A stretch of DNA of 64,000 nucleotides from Rostratula benghalensis. Lineage: Eukaryota; Chordata; Aves; Charadriiformes; Rostratulidae. Positions 22,301 to 33,500 of this stretch are shown here, one piece after another. The first letter of the stretch is position 1; each line of letters opens with the position of its first letter. Location: positions 1,575,966 to 1,639,965 of the forward strand of contig VXAI01000066.1 in NCBI GenBank assembly GCA_013399305.1, written 5' to 3'. Both the position numbers and the translations under genes were made by a program. The notes under the pieces are model-generated. The model worked only from the letters and a program-made list of their open reading frames with translations, was not told where the DNA came from and made no database searches.

Positions 22301-22865
22301 TCCACAGCACTCAGAACAGGGAACCCTGTCCCCCCTGAGAAGATAGCTGAAGGAACACCACTAACAAGGAAGACACACAAAGATGAATTTACATGGGAAA
22401 AAGTTGGTGTGTACTCCCCAGCAAATCTCTCCTAGGAACAAGCCTATGGGTCTATAACAGTGAGATGGAAGAATGCTCCCACAAACCAACACTGCTACCC
22501 GGCACAGGAACGCGGCCAGCACTGCTGGAGACACAACACACCTGGAGCACAAAGCTGGGGCTAAGCAATGAGGAGATCAGGTGAACCACAGCAGGACGTG
22601 AGCACACAGCCAAGACTCGAGTGCAGTCACTTTGGCAGAAAGGAGAATGAAATGATACACTGATATCACACGAACATTAAAGGAGACTACAGTGGGTCTC
22701 TGAAGAAGGCAGAGCTGGGTTTCAAGGTATCAGCAAGGATAGATTTAGGAAATGAGCAAGGCTGGCATGAACCTCAAGAGGCTGATAGCCCATCTTCCAG
22801 TTCTAAGACAGGGGATCCTACAAATGTCCTGTCTTCTGTTTATGTGTCTTTAAATGTCTCCTGTG
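16331..22865. other. Long non-coding stretch, no gene called
   Basis: Presumed intronic or intergenic. A T-rich tract lies at 17640-17670 and a (T)n at about 18976-18990. The interval 17710-17900 is open on both strands and preceded by CTGCTGCAG, but neither reading is recognisable. A mixed TA repeat is annotated separately. I see no RNA gene. Confidence 0.4.
21143..21177. repeat. (TA)n/(GTATAT)n microsatellite
   Basis: An alternating TA run interrupted by GTA steps. Simple-sequence DNA without coding meaning; the short frames across it (YIYIYIYTHH type) are artefacts. Confidence 0.9.
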
Positions 22866-22874
22866 ATGCAGAAT

Positions 22875-23060
22875 ATTGAGGCCCCTGGCAGTCTGATCAC
22901 GTGCTTTGTTCTTCTCCCCATCAGAAAACTGTTCCTAACCTGAATCTTTCTCGATGCAGGCTATACCCATTAGTTCTTGTGCATGCCTTCACGGACATGG
23001 AGAACAGATGGCTTTGCTCCTCTTTCCAGGAGTTTCTTACATGCAGCTGGTGGTGTGATT
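22875..23060 (-). mobile_element. CR1-family LINE fragment, minus orientation
   Basis: GTTCCTAACCTGAATCTTTC, the GATGCAGGCTATACCCATTA segment, GTTCTTGTGC and CGGACATGGAGAACAGATGG follow the order of the reverse complement of a CR1/L3-like 3' region (consensus-like CCTAA..CTAAATCT..CTGCAG..AAGCCCATT..TTCTTGTCCT..GGACATGGAGAACA). It is old and diverged. Sequence on to about 23200 may belong to it or to a second piece. Confidence 0.6.
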
Positions 23061-24194
23061 TTCCTCAGTCATGCAGGAGGAAAAAACTACAAAATAGCCA
23101 GATCAGAAACAATAGAAGAAAACCTATCCGGTGGAACTCACTGCTGGAGACAGCAGCTATGAGTGCCCTGTGAGAACAGATAAAGTAATGAGGGCTTTAT
23201 AAAGATAACAGCTCCCAGAGTCAAAACAGCTTTGTGGAGAGAAACACCCTGCTCCAGTAGATCTAGATCTCTTTGTGATAGCCACCAAATGGTCCTCTCC
23301 ATATCCAGTCCCACCACAGAGACAGGCAGCTCAAGACTAACTGCCTTCAGATGTGGTGAAGGAGAGAGTCCTGGAGAAAGTCCAGCTGAAGGGAAGGAAC
23401 ATGGAAGACTGTCCCTGCATCAGTGCCCACATGGTCACAAGCAGGGGCTGGATGGTGAGACATGCTCGGTGGCGGAGCGACCAAAGGAGCCAGTCCTTGG
23501 AGTCGCTGTGGAAATCCACCCTCTCTTCTCCCAGATGCAACATATTGCTCTTCTCCCACCTGCAGTGTAATGCCACGACTCCTCCGGTGGCTCTCAGGGG
23601 ATGGAGTGTGCCAGTGGAAGCTCCAGCCTTTGCAAGTCTCCAGGACCTGACACCCAGCTTGGAGCACCCGCAGGTTCCCTGGCATGAGAACACACCAGTC
23701 CTTTTGCTGTACAGCCCTGGTGCAGGGAAGCCTTCCTGGCACAAGTGGGAAGCACAGTCCTTCCCTTCCAGCTCCATTTCCCAAAGCAGAGAGAGCGGTG
23801 TTCTTCGGAGCTCCTGCTATGATGATTTATCCAGGTCAGGGTGAGGACAGCTGGCTAACTGAGGTTAACAGCTTTCTCGGTTTCATTTCAAAAAGACATT
23901 AGCATGGAGGGTGTATTAAACAACGATATGCCAAACCCTGATTCATTCACCAGGAGAGCCCATGATCAGGTGGGGGACTCAGCTGACAGGCAGGGCTGTG
24001 CCCTAGCCTTTCCTTAAAGGGCAGGACCATAACTCATGCTCCCAGTGCTAAATTACACCTGACACTCCTTGCAGGGGGCTTCTGGTATGTGCAGGCTGCT
24101 ATAGGCATCCTGGGACTGCCAGCTGTGGGAGCCCAAAGCCCCTGAACCAGCAGATCTATCAGCAATCATGTCTGGCTCAAAAAAAAACCAAAAA

Positions 24195-24515
24195 AAAAAA
24201 AGATTGGGGCACTTCAGTCTGGAAGAAGGATGATGGAAAGAAAATATGACAGAGGTCTATAAAATCTGAAGTGTCACAGGGAGGGTGGCTAAGGAATGAG
24301 TGTTCATGGCCTCTTCCAATAAAACTACAGAAATAGTCAGGGGACAGGTTCAAAATAAACAAAAGGAGGTGGCTCTGCATCTCACATGTAGTTAAGCAGT
24401 GGAACTTGCTGCTACAATGTATTGCAGAAGCCAGATAATATCTGAGTTACAAAAATAGCCTGACAAGTTATGGATGAAAATTCATCAAGGGCTGTTAAAC
24501 AAAGACTCCCGCGTT
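24195..24515 (+). mobile_element. CR1 LINE 3' region
   Basis: Begins after an A-rich stretch. In order it reads CACTTCAGTCTGGAAGAAGG, AATATGACAGAGGTCTATAA, AATCTGAAGTG, AAGGAATGAGTG, CTTCCAATAAAACTACAGAA, GGTTCAAAATAAACAAAAGG, AAGCAGTGGAACTTGCTGCT and ATTCATCAAGGGCTGTTA. These are in the right order for a CR1 3' part (TATGATAGAGGTCTATAAAATC .. TTCAAAACAAACAAAAGGAAG .. GTGGAACTCATTGCC .. CATCAATGGCTATTA). It is a good match with moderate decay, and non-functional. Confidence 0.82.
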
Positions 24516-24534
24516 AGGCTCAGGAAGCCCCTTC

Positions 24535-24700
24535 ACCACGGACGTTGGGTGAGCGTCTTGGGGCAGTACCACAAACTTCCACTGTTTTTCCATTGTAACA
24601 GGACTTGATATTCAGTACTTTCATTAGGAGTTTAATTGTGAGAGGAAGTTTAGAGCTGGGACATTTTGTCTGCCACTTCCACATCAAAACCAAGCAGCCA
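24535..24700. promoter_or_regulatory. Unique AT-rich block, enhancer-like
   Basis: Follows the CR1 copy. It is unique, T-rich sequence with TTCATTAGGAGTTTAATTGT and no repeat signature. Regulatory nature is inferred from texture only. Confidence 0.22.
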
Positions 24701-25007
24701 GGCTGAGCTGAATTCAGTATCAAAGGAGGGAGGGGGATGGGATGGGAAAGGAGTGAGACAGAGTAACTGTAAGAAGAAACACAATTGTGATTCCCGCTCT
24801 GCCGTGCTGCCCTTGCACAAATCAATACAGGGTGACCTGTGCACATACGCAGAAGAAAATGCAGGCACGCACTGAGGCACCTGCAGATTTATTTGTCCTC
24901 CACCATTCATGCACACAGACAAAGGCTCGCAAACTTCCCGCACCCAGCCTTCACTCGTGGGCAATGGGAAAACAACGTGCAGTCCAGCCCCCCCACTCTG
25001 CTGTCTC

Positions 25008-25010
<3 letters not shown>

Positions 25011-25038
<28 letters not shown>
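25011..25038. repeat. (AC)14 microsatellite
   Basis: An uninterrupted AC run. The His-Thr repeats read through it are artefacts. Confidence 0.97.
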
Positions 25039-25040
<2 letters not shown>

Positions 25041-26335
25041 AACAATGGAGCACTTGGCAGTAAGAGGAACACCGTTGTGTTATTTTCCTTCAAGTGCAAT
25101 GAACATAACCATTGCATCATATTAATACATGACACAATATGCACTGTTCATATTCAAATGAATGCACTTGTTATCACCAAATTAAATGAAACAAAATGTT
25201 TCCACTTTCCATAATAAGGGGACCTGCCTTCCTGTCTCCCTGATTTTAAAATGCTGCCCTCTGAGCTGCTGCTCAGACAAACCAGCTGTGCTGAGCTCAT
25301 TCCTGCTATTCAGCATGCTGATACCTAATACTCCAATGTCTAAAGTACCTGGTTCAGTCTTCCAGAACACTGAGAACATTTAACTATCAAGTTGTTAAAA
25401 TAAAATAAATGTCATTTTTCTGGCTTATGAGGTGCTGAAAGCAATTAGCAGTGGGTACCATGGAGGACAGACTCGGGTTAAGCAAGTAATCCTGCAGTGT
25501 GTGGCAGCAGTAGCTGCACAGGTTTTCAGGATCAGCTCTCCACCTCTGTTTGCCCTATGGACCCGAATGACAGCTCGTGGTCAAAATCCACTCATGACTA
25601 CAGGTGCCCGAGTGGCCATGAGGCATGTCCCCAACCCTGTGGCTGAGGAGACGGGGGGAGCGGCACGCTCTGCCGAGCCAGATTCACACAGAGAAGGAAT
25701 ACACTGCCCGAGCAAACCGCCTGACTCCAGGCAGCTTCCGAAACACCCAGATGGGAAGAGAGAGCTGTAGCAGGGCAGGGGCAAAGGGACCTGGCACAGA
25801 GAGGACTGGCAGAGGCGCCGCCCAGCAGGCAGGTCCACAGGGTGACGGGTGTGCTCCCACCCTAATTGTCTGCATGTCCTAGAGCAAACTGAGGATTTCA
25901 CCCCCAGCAGCGTAGCTGAACAGACCTGAACAAGCCTTGTCTCCTGGCTTACTACACGTCACTGTTACCACCAGCTAGGACAGCGTTGTCCTGGGAGACA
26001 TCATCTCTGACGGCCACCCTGTTCTCTTCTCTCTGAGAAGGTCAGCAGCGGGAGCAACCTCCAGGATATCTGTGCATTACAGCAGTCACACTCTCACATC
26101 AAGTGCGATCCCAGCACCTATCTACAGTCAGCAGAGCCGTAGCTGTTTCTCCAGTTCCCTGGACTTTCCCCTCCTCACTGGGATTTGACAGATTCTACTT
26201 GCACATCTTTAGCCCTCCCTTATGCTGCCATGTAAATGAGAACAGTAGGTTATCACTGCTGCTGTGAATGCATTAAATAAAGTTCCCTTCCCAGCCTGGG
26301 CTGCCAAGCTAGAGTGGACTGGCATCTTCTCCTAC

Positions 26336-26482
26336 CTGCTTCTGAGCTTCCTCCTGCAGCTGGTGGCTGGCCTCCACGTCCTGGCTGAGCTGCTGGATCC
26401 GGCTGCATTTCTGCTCCAGTTCTGCCTGCCTCTCCCTCTGCTTGGTCTGCAGTTGATAGATCCTCTGCTCTTGAGCATCCAG
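26336..26482 (-). CDS. Internal exon of a large coiled-coil gene, minus strand
   Basis: On the minus strand the exon lies between the acceptor TCAATAG and the donor CAG|GTAGGA. It is exactly 147 bp (49 codons), phase 0 at both ends, and fully open. The product is a textbook coiled coil (LDAQEQRIYQLQTKQRERQA, ELEQKCSRIQQLSQDVEASH, QLQEEAQKQ) with heptad Leu/Ile and abundant Gln, Glu and Arg. Surrounding DNA is non-coding, so it stands out as an isolated exon in long introns. It may belong with the minus-strand candidates at 54.5 and 57.7 kb. The family is not recognised. A symmetric exon could be skipped without a frame change. Confidence 0.68.
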
Positions 26483-28230
26483 CTATTGACCCGCCCAGGG
26501 AAAGAAAGAAAAAATGGAAAAAAAAATCAATTAATACTAAACGGCTTAACAAAACCCCGAACAGCACAGGCCTGATGCTGCTGGGGGTGGGGATTGTCAG
26601 GAGGAGACACCCCCCGCACACATTAGCTGCAAAAACCTGATGTTCTGGGGACAGGAAGCCAATATGGTAGGTGTGATCTGACACGCACGCCCGCGGCAGC
26701 AGTGATATGTCCAACTCAGGGAAGGCAGGGACTCTGCCGCACTGGGCTACCTGCCTCCTCTGCTCAGACAGTCTGGGTGAGGGAGGCAAGGAGCAACAGA
26801 GCGAACCCAAAGTTATTCTAACTAATAACTAAATATCCAGCTCCTGATCCGGCTGTATGTTGGGGCTCTGTGCTCCCCTAGCCTGCATTAAGGAGCATTT
26901 CCCCCATGCCTGCCATCCACGGAGCAAAGGGGAAGAAGGGGAGCTCTGGTACCCTGCAGCTCGGTCACCCACTCCTCTTGTCCTGCCTGAACAGGAGCGG
27001 GCTTCGAGGGCTCGGCATTTTCAATTCTTGGCGTCCCAGCTGTGAAGAGTTTACACAAGGAAGGAGCAGGAAAGGATCATGAATGTCAACCAAAGAGCAA
27101 TTAGCATGACAAGACTAAAGTATCGATCTGCTAGAGCTAACAGTGCTGCAGCAGCCCCGCGGTGGAGCGGCTCCCCGGGCACTGACCCCGATGCCTTTGC
27201 GATGGGTGTCTCAGGGATGCTGCTCGCTGCCTTCCAACAGGCGAGAGGAGCCATGGGCAGTGGGTGCAAACGTGTGGGGCAGGGGCAAAGGCTCTGCATG
27301 GCTTCTGCCCTGCTCATGACAGGGCAGCAAGAGAAAAGGCTGGTCCCATAGCTCGAGAATTGGTCTGCCTCGCGTTTTAAATGCAGCGTTCAGAAATCCT
27401 CTGTGCTGCTGGCCTTGCCATAACCAAGGGTCCTATGTGCAGTAAAGTGATCACTGCAGGTGAGAACAGCATGCTGTGTTTACTGCTCTGGAGTGACTGG
27501 AAGCAGCTTTGTTTTATGGGGAAATGGGATCTCCAGAGCTTCCTGATTACAGTAATGAGGTAACGTAGAGGGGACAGTCACTGCAGACATCTCACCGGGA
27601 AGGGATGAGAGCAGTGCCCATGCAGGTGTGCAGAGTTGTGGGAACAAGGCAGAACGTGCAAAGAACAGATTTCCAGCAGAGACCTATTGTATCCTTCTCC
27701 CATGTCAATGGGTCCCATACAGGTTATACATCTCTTCCCAGAAACAGGAAGGACAGAGGTCCTGAGAACCCACAGGCACTGAACTGCCCAGGTCTCTGTG
27801 CCAGGCGCTTCTTGCCCAGACCTGTCCCTGCAAGCACAAGCAGCCCTGCTGTGGGGCACAGACACGGCTCATTGGTCTTCAAGGACACAACGTGCCAAAT
27901 GCTAGGAGGGGAGGAGCATCCCAAGCTCTCAGTCCTGGCCAGCCTGGCCACGCGGGGCCCATGACCGAGCAGGCACAACCTCACCTCTCCCACCACCACG
28001 TGTCACACAAAAACATAGGACCTTCCTGGCCACCACCAGCTCCACTCCCACCAGCAGCTTGCCTGGCAAGAGCAACAGCTCCCAGAGGCTTCTACCTTCC
28101 TGTCTTATGTCCATCTGTCCTGCTGGCAGTGTCACTGCCCTCAGCCCCCTCTGAGCCCACCTCCTTGCCCGCATCCCACAGCGCTGTCGAGCTTGGCTGA
28201 GCCCTGTCAGCAGCACCGAGGATGTCCTGA
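26483..28230. other. Presumed intron, no gene seen
   Basis: Unique sequence without exon pairs or recognisable repeats. Several open frames on both strands are unremarkable for the GC content. Confidence 0.4.
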
Positions 28231-28234
28231 ATCA

Positions 28235-28500
28235 TACACAGCAACTGAGGGGCCTAATTAATGTTCACTAACTGTCTTACTAAACCTAGAGAGAATTTCG
28301 ATATTAATTAAATGCTAACTGATTAGTAAAACATATTTACTGAAGACTGTCACCCAGCTGTCAACATTCAATAAATACATTAATAATCAATTTGCATGCG
28401 ATTAACATAAAATGACGTTAATGTCTACATTAAAGATGTATTGGAGACATTGTTATTAGCACAGTAGCCTGCATTCCTCCAAGATGCATTTCATATGCAC
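28235..28500. promoter_or_regulatory. TAAT/octamer-rich block, strong conserved-element texture
   Basis: About 260 bp of AT-rich unique sequence with TAATTA at 28255-28260, ATTAATTA at 28303-28310, further ATTAAT sites near 28378, and a perfect octamer ATTTGCAT at 28390-28397 followed by GCGATTAAC. The flanks are GC-richer. Dense homeodomain and POU sites with no transposon signature are the hallmark of developmental enhancers. Conservation is not testable here. Confidence 0.5.
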
Positions 28501-30115
28501 ACAACCCATTCAAGCCCACAGTGGGAAAGGTTACAGCTGTCCAGCAAAATGCCCACCAAACGGAAAAAAAAAAAAAGAAAATGTTTAAATTCTGAGTGTG
28601 TGCTTGCACGCCTGTACATTGCAATAGTAGAGGCCATCTTGGTGCTGAATACAGGATCCAGCAGTGAATACTGTGTGCTCTGAGGAGCAAAGAACATGCT
28701 CCGGAGCTGGGAAGAGGAGTGCCAGGCTCTAGAGCCATTCTTACTCTGCTGGCTGCCATCACAACGTGAGCAAGGGCCAAACCAACCATTAGAGACCTTC
28801 TGCACATACTCAGCTTTGCCTTGGTACAAACGTATCTAAGTCTTCCCAACCTAGGAAGATTCCCCGAGACTCTTCTGTGGTGGTTTCTTTCCGTATTTGC
28901 CAGAGAATAGAACAAGCACTAGGGCATGGAGGACTTTTCACGCGCCACCTCATTCAGCCTGGCACAGAAAAACCTCTTTCTTTCCCCTCCCTCTCTGCTG
29001 TAGAAGGCTGCCAGGCCGTGGCTTTGACAAACTCTGCACCGCTGCCTGCGAGCCTGGAGCCACAGCGCCTGGCATGAGATGCCACGTCTCTCTCACAACC
29101 CCAGGCACAACGTTTCCACAGCAGTCCTTGACCTCCTTTGCCTGCTCATGGAGCAGCCAGGGAAATTCCCAGCAGCTGGGAATCCAGCAAAGCCAGACAT
29201 TGGCTGTGGCTGGAGTCTGGGGCACAGACCAGCTGGCTGCCAGGCAGAGAAGATGAGGAACAAAGAGATAAGGAAGTAGTGAAGCATCTAGGGAGTGCTT
29301 GTTCTCCCAAGGAGCAGCAACATATTTAAAACCCATGCAAGGGGAGTATCTCTGCACAGCTGGCCACAAGAGTAGCCTGCCAGCTGCTGCCTGATGGTGC
29401 TCTGGCCAAGGACACAGCAACCTCTTGAGATAACCAGCTAGTGGACCAGGCAAACTGCACGAGCATCACAGGTCCAGGGAAGAGAGGGCTGACAGGCACA
29501 GAATGGTGAGGGGAACGTGGGGCAGGCACAGAAGCAGGGAGGGCTGCACCTCGGCATGGCCAGGTCCCAGCCCCCACTAACGGGGGAGACAGAGGTGCAC
29601 ACCAGGCAGCTCACAGAGGAGGCATGGGGCCCTTGGCAGAAGGATGTCCACCAGCACGCACCAGGCTGGGTAGCTTCCAAAGCCTTGGGCTCACAAAGCT
29701 TTATCCACAGGGCTAGTCTGAGATGGATGAGGGAAGGCAAGGAACTGATGTCTCCTCAGCATGCAAGATAAACATCCCCTTCCCCCAGCTGCAAGGCAGG
29801 TGAGCGGGTTTTCGGAGGAAGAATAACACTAGGATGTTCAATGCAATGAGGCTCCCTACTCGCTCCCCAGCAACAGAAATGCCTGTGACAATAGGGGATG
29901 TCATATGGCTTCACGAAGCATCTGTCTTGGGTCTGAGTTAGCTGAAAGGATGCACATTGCTCAGAGCAGCACTGCCTGTCTGAGCTCGCCTCCTTCCCCT
30001 GCAAGCCGTTCAGAGAAAGCCCACCTTTCCTTCGTCCCCACACAGACCCACGAAGCGATTTGCTTGCAGCAGGAAAGAAGGTGGCATGTTTAGGGTGAAC
30101 ATCCCCCACCCCCAC
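28501..30115. other. No gene seen
   Basis: GC-moderate, unique DNA with a poly(A) run near 28563. No exon with paired splice sites and coding composition. Confidence 0.4.
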
Positions 30116-30500
30116 CCCTTCTCTTCTCATTTAAGTGGAATCAATTGTGCCATTTCTGCTTTGCTTTTCAAAAGCAATTACTTTCATGTCATTTCTACAG
30201 ACATTCACAGAGAGCAAGGGAGTGAGGGCTTGATTATCCCCCCTCCCATCCCCATCCTGTGGCTTCCGCAGTGGCGGTGAAGTATTAAATTAAATGAGGT
30301 GTCTATGGAGCGGCGATGGTTTCAGGTCAGAGGCGCTATGGAAAGCTGTATGCTGCACTGCTCCTGTATATGTAAATGGATATATTAAAACCACTGATGT
30401 CAACTTGCAGCACTCATCTCCTCTGCTCTCGGGTGATCAAAGCTGATTGCAGAGGCAATTACTGCAAAGGAAAAGAAAATCACGGCCTCCTGCTCATCCC
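30116..30500. promoter_or_regulatory. Unique block resembling a conserved noncoding element
   Basis: Contains TTTTCAAAAGCAATTACTTT, GTATTAAATTAAATGAGGTG, TATGTAAATGGATATATTAA and GTGATCAAAGCTGATTGC (a TCF/LEF-like CTTTGATC on the reverse strand), all in unique DNA. Mixed homeodomain and TCF-type sites suggest an enhancer. Inference only. Confidence 0.4.
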
Positions 30501-33500
30501 TGAGCTACCGGAGTTTAATTGCTTAGTGTAGCTGAAGCTGCCTCTCCATCTCCCTGGTGTGCACACACACACACATGTGGGAGCAGTGCACGCCATGAAA
30601 CACAGACAGGAATGGACATTTTTGAGGATGGGCAGCGAGAAGCACCCCAAGCAGGGGAAGACCACAACATGAAAAATAATGATGCTTAAAAATGAATTAA
30701 ACCACTACAGCAGGCAGGGCTGTATCTTAGGAAGCCGCTGGATCGATAACACAGGGAGAAAATCAGGGCAGCATAACACGTGCCCATAAGACAGCCTCTC
30801 TCATTCTCTACTCTTTGGTCCTAGATTCACATTAAGACTTCTTCAGCCTTTTACAGGCTGTAGCTAATCAGGCTCCCAAATCCTTGTGACGTAGATCAGA
30901 ATTTTGACCTCTGTTTTACAGCTGAAATGAACATGAAAGAAAGGTATCGGTGCCTGCCCTGAGAAGTCCTGACTCCTCACCCTGCTCTTGCCTTTGTATT
31001 TCACATGCACTTCCGTGTGAGTACCACCAAAGGCAGAGGACTTTTTAATGTAAGCACAGCACTTGACCAAGTCACAATCAGCACAGTTTCAGGAACCAGC
31101 CCGAGCTGTCCAGCTGCACTGCTGGTGTCACTGGGTCACTAACTTGGTGCCAGTGTCAGACTTCAGCTGCAGGGTACCCACTTCACATGCTGTTCATTCA
31201 AATGGCTTCTTTCAGTAAAGCATGGAGGGCTGGCTCAAGCCAGGTGGCTCCACCTCCTGTGCCATCCTACCTGCCTTCCTACATCATTTCTCCCTGAGGC
31301 TAGGTACCAGCAGCCGTTCACACACCGGTGAATGGTGCTACTCTGGCACCCAGTCTCCCCGCGTGGTCACACCGTGCTGGAAGTACTCGCTGGCCGATGT
31401 TCATGTGCTCTGAAGCACGGCTGTGCAAAACTTAAGACATAAAATCTGTCATTAAGGTGCTGTAAGGGAGCAAGGATATCAGTCAAGAAGGTGGAGGGCC
31501 AAATAAAAGACTTACCTTTCCAGCTGAGGCGGGAAGGTATTTTTGAAAGAAATAACTTCTGAGGAGCATCAGCCAGCGCCTTCACCCTCTGTCTATGCCG
31601 GTGGGTGCAGGACCTGAGGACCTGGTGGCTGCTCTGGGATTATGCACCAGCCAGCTTCTTGTTAGACCTCACTATTGCTGGAAATACTGGTGCAGACCAG
31701 TTTCTGACACTGTACTGTAATCTAATGGGACTCAAGGCAGGCCTAGCTATTCCCCAGGTAAAAACGCATGGACTCCACCAACCGCCTTATGCCTGAGATG
31801 AGTGAGATAAGGCTTGCAAAGGCTTGAGTCAGGTAGCCCTGGCAGACCACAGCTCATGCACATGTGAGGGCATTCTGGACTGCGATCACATATAGATCTT
31901 GCCCACATGTTGTTGTCCACAGTAGGGAAGAGGAGAGGGTTAGGACATGTCAGTAAGCACATGTTAGTAAACACATGTTAGAACTCTGCCTTATGCCTAA
32001 ATAGGTGCTGACAGCTGTGCTGCTGCTGTGCAAGTGTTTGTAAAAGTGCCGTGCTGGCCTGCCCATCAGGAGTCTTTCTGTGCAGCTATACTGGATTAAA
32101 TCACTGCAGCACCTGATGAAACAGTAAGACAGCACCTTAAGAGAAGTTCCGCTCTCCACTCAGCCACTGTGACACTTCCTGGAGGACAGCAGGAGAGCCA
32201 GTGGCTTTGGGGAGCCTGTCAGGCTGCTTGGAGGGAACAAACTGCTTGAGTAGGATGCAAAGCAACTGTAGGAGAGCAAGAGACCTGACTGAGAAGGAGC
32301 ACAAGCTGAGACGGAGACTGGTCAGCCTGGAGAAGGAAAGCCAGCCCTCTCCTGCTCCAGAGCAACCCCTCTCCCAAGGCCCTTCCCGGCTACAGGCTGG
32401 GCTGGGGAGGGGCACCACCATCACAGCAGGGCACTGGGCAGTGGGTGCAAGGGCTGCATCCCAGAGCAGGACCTGCAGGGTGCCACCCCAGAGAAGCCCG
32501 AGTGAGAGGCCTGGTCTCCTTGGGTGGAAAGTGCCCAGGAAAACTGCAGTGAAGAGAGGTGTCACCAGCAGTGGCCTGTGCTGCCAGCAAAGCAGACAGC
32601 ATCATGGGGTCACAAGGGGTAACCTGAGGGAAGGTCACCATCAACCTTGAGACACCTGATGCTTCTCTGAGACCTAATAAGCCGCTGGAATCATTGCCTT
32701 GGAAGTGGCAGCACCACACCCGCATGAGGCAATGGAGACCCCAAGACTCTATTTTCTGCTGTAATCTAATTCTCTCAAGTGGCTGCCACTCTCCTTTCAG
32801 ACTCGGCTGGGCTGAGTGGCTCTCTGTTAAAGCTGTCCTCACCTGATGCCTGGGGAATGAAAGACAGACCCAGAGAAAAACAAATGCTGCAATACATGGC
32901 CAGAACAAAAACCGGCAGCAATTCCCTCTCAAAGGCAGACGAACGGAAACACCTAATGATGAGGACAGTTCTGCCATCCCATGATTGCACTTGGGAATCA
33001 GGAGTCAGGCCCCAAACAGCAAGTGTTTACAAAGTTATAACTGCTAAGTTACTTTTTCTTCTGAATTTTTGACCCTTGAGGTTTTCACTTTTACACTTTT
33101 CTCCTGGAGCACTGGAAAGTGAAGTAGAATTTCTTTTAAACAGCAAACAAAGCCTGGGACTCTGTTCTTCCTGCTTGATTCTACAACTGGAGCTTCAAAA
33201 AACCCACAGAAAATCATGAAACCCAGAAGTGAATCCTGTGATCTGCTCAGGCTGCAGGAACACTGGGTGCCTTTGGCAGCCCCTGCCCAGGGTCCTCCCT
33301 GCCCGCTGGGTGGGCTCTGCCACACATCCTCCTCCCTTCCTTGTGAATCTGTATTTTCAGCCCAAGGATGCAATTCTTTTTTTTTTATGAGCTGCCTGTC
33401 TCTTTTTGTTTAGCCAAGAGTGCTCAGAGCCCTTCCCCCACCTCCTTTTCCACTGCTGCTGCTGCTGGTTTTATTCAATTCAACACTTGAGGGAACTGCA

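Noticed and set aside
32260..32400. Lys/Glu/Arg-rich plus-strand segment resembling a coiled-coil exon
   Set aside because: No convincing acceptor or donor in the right phase, and the frame continues into ordinary sequence.
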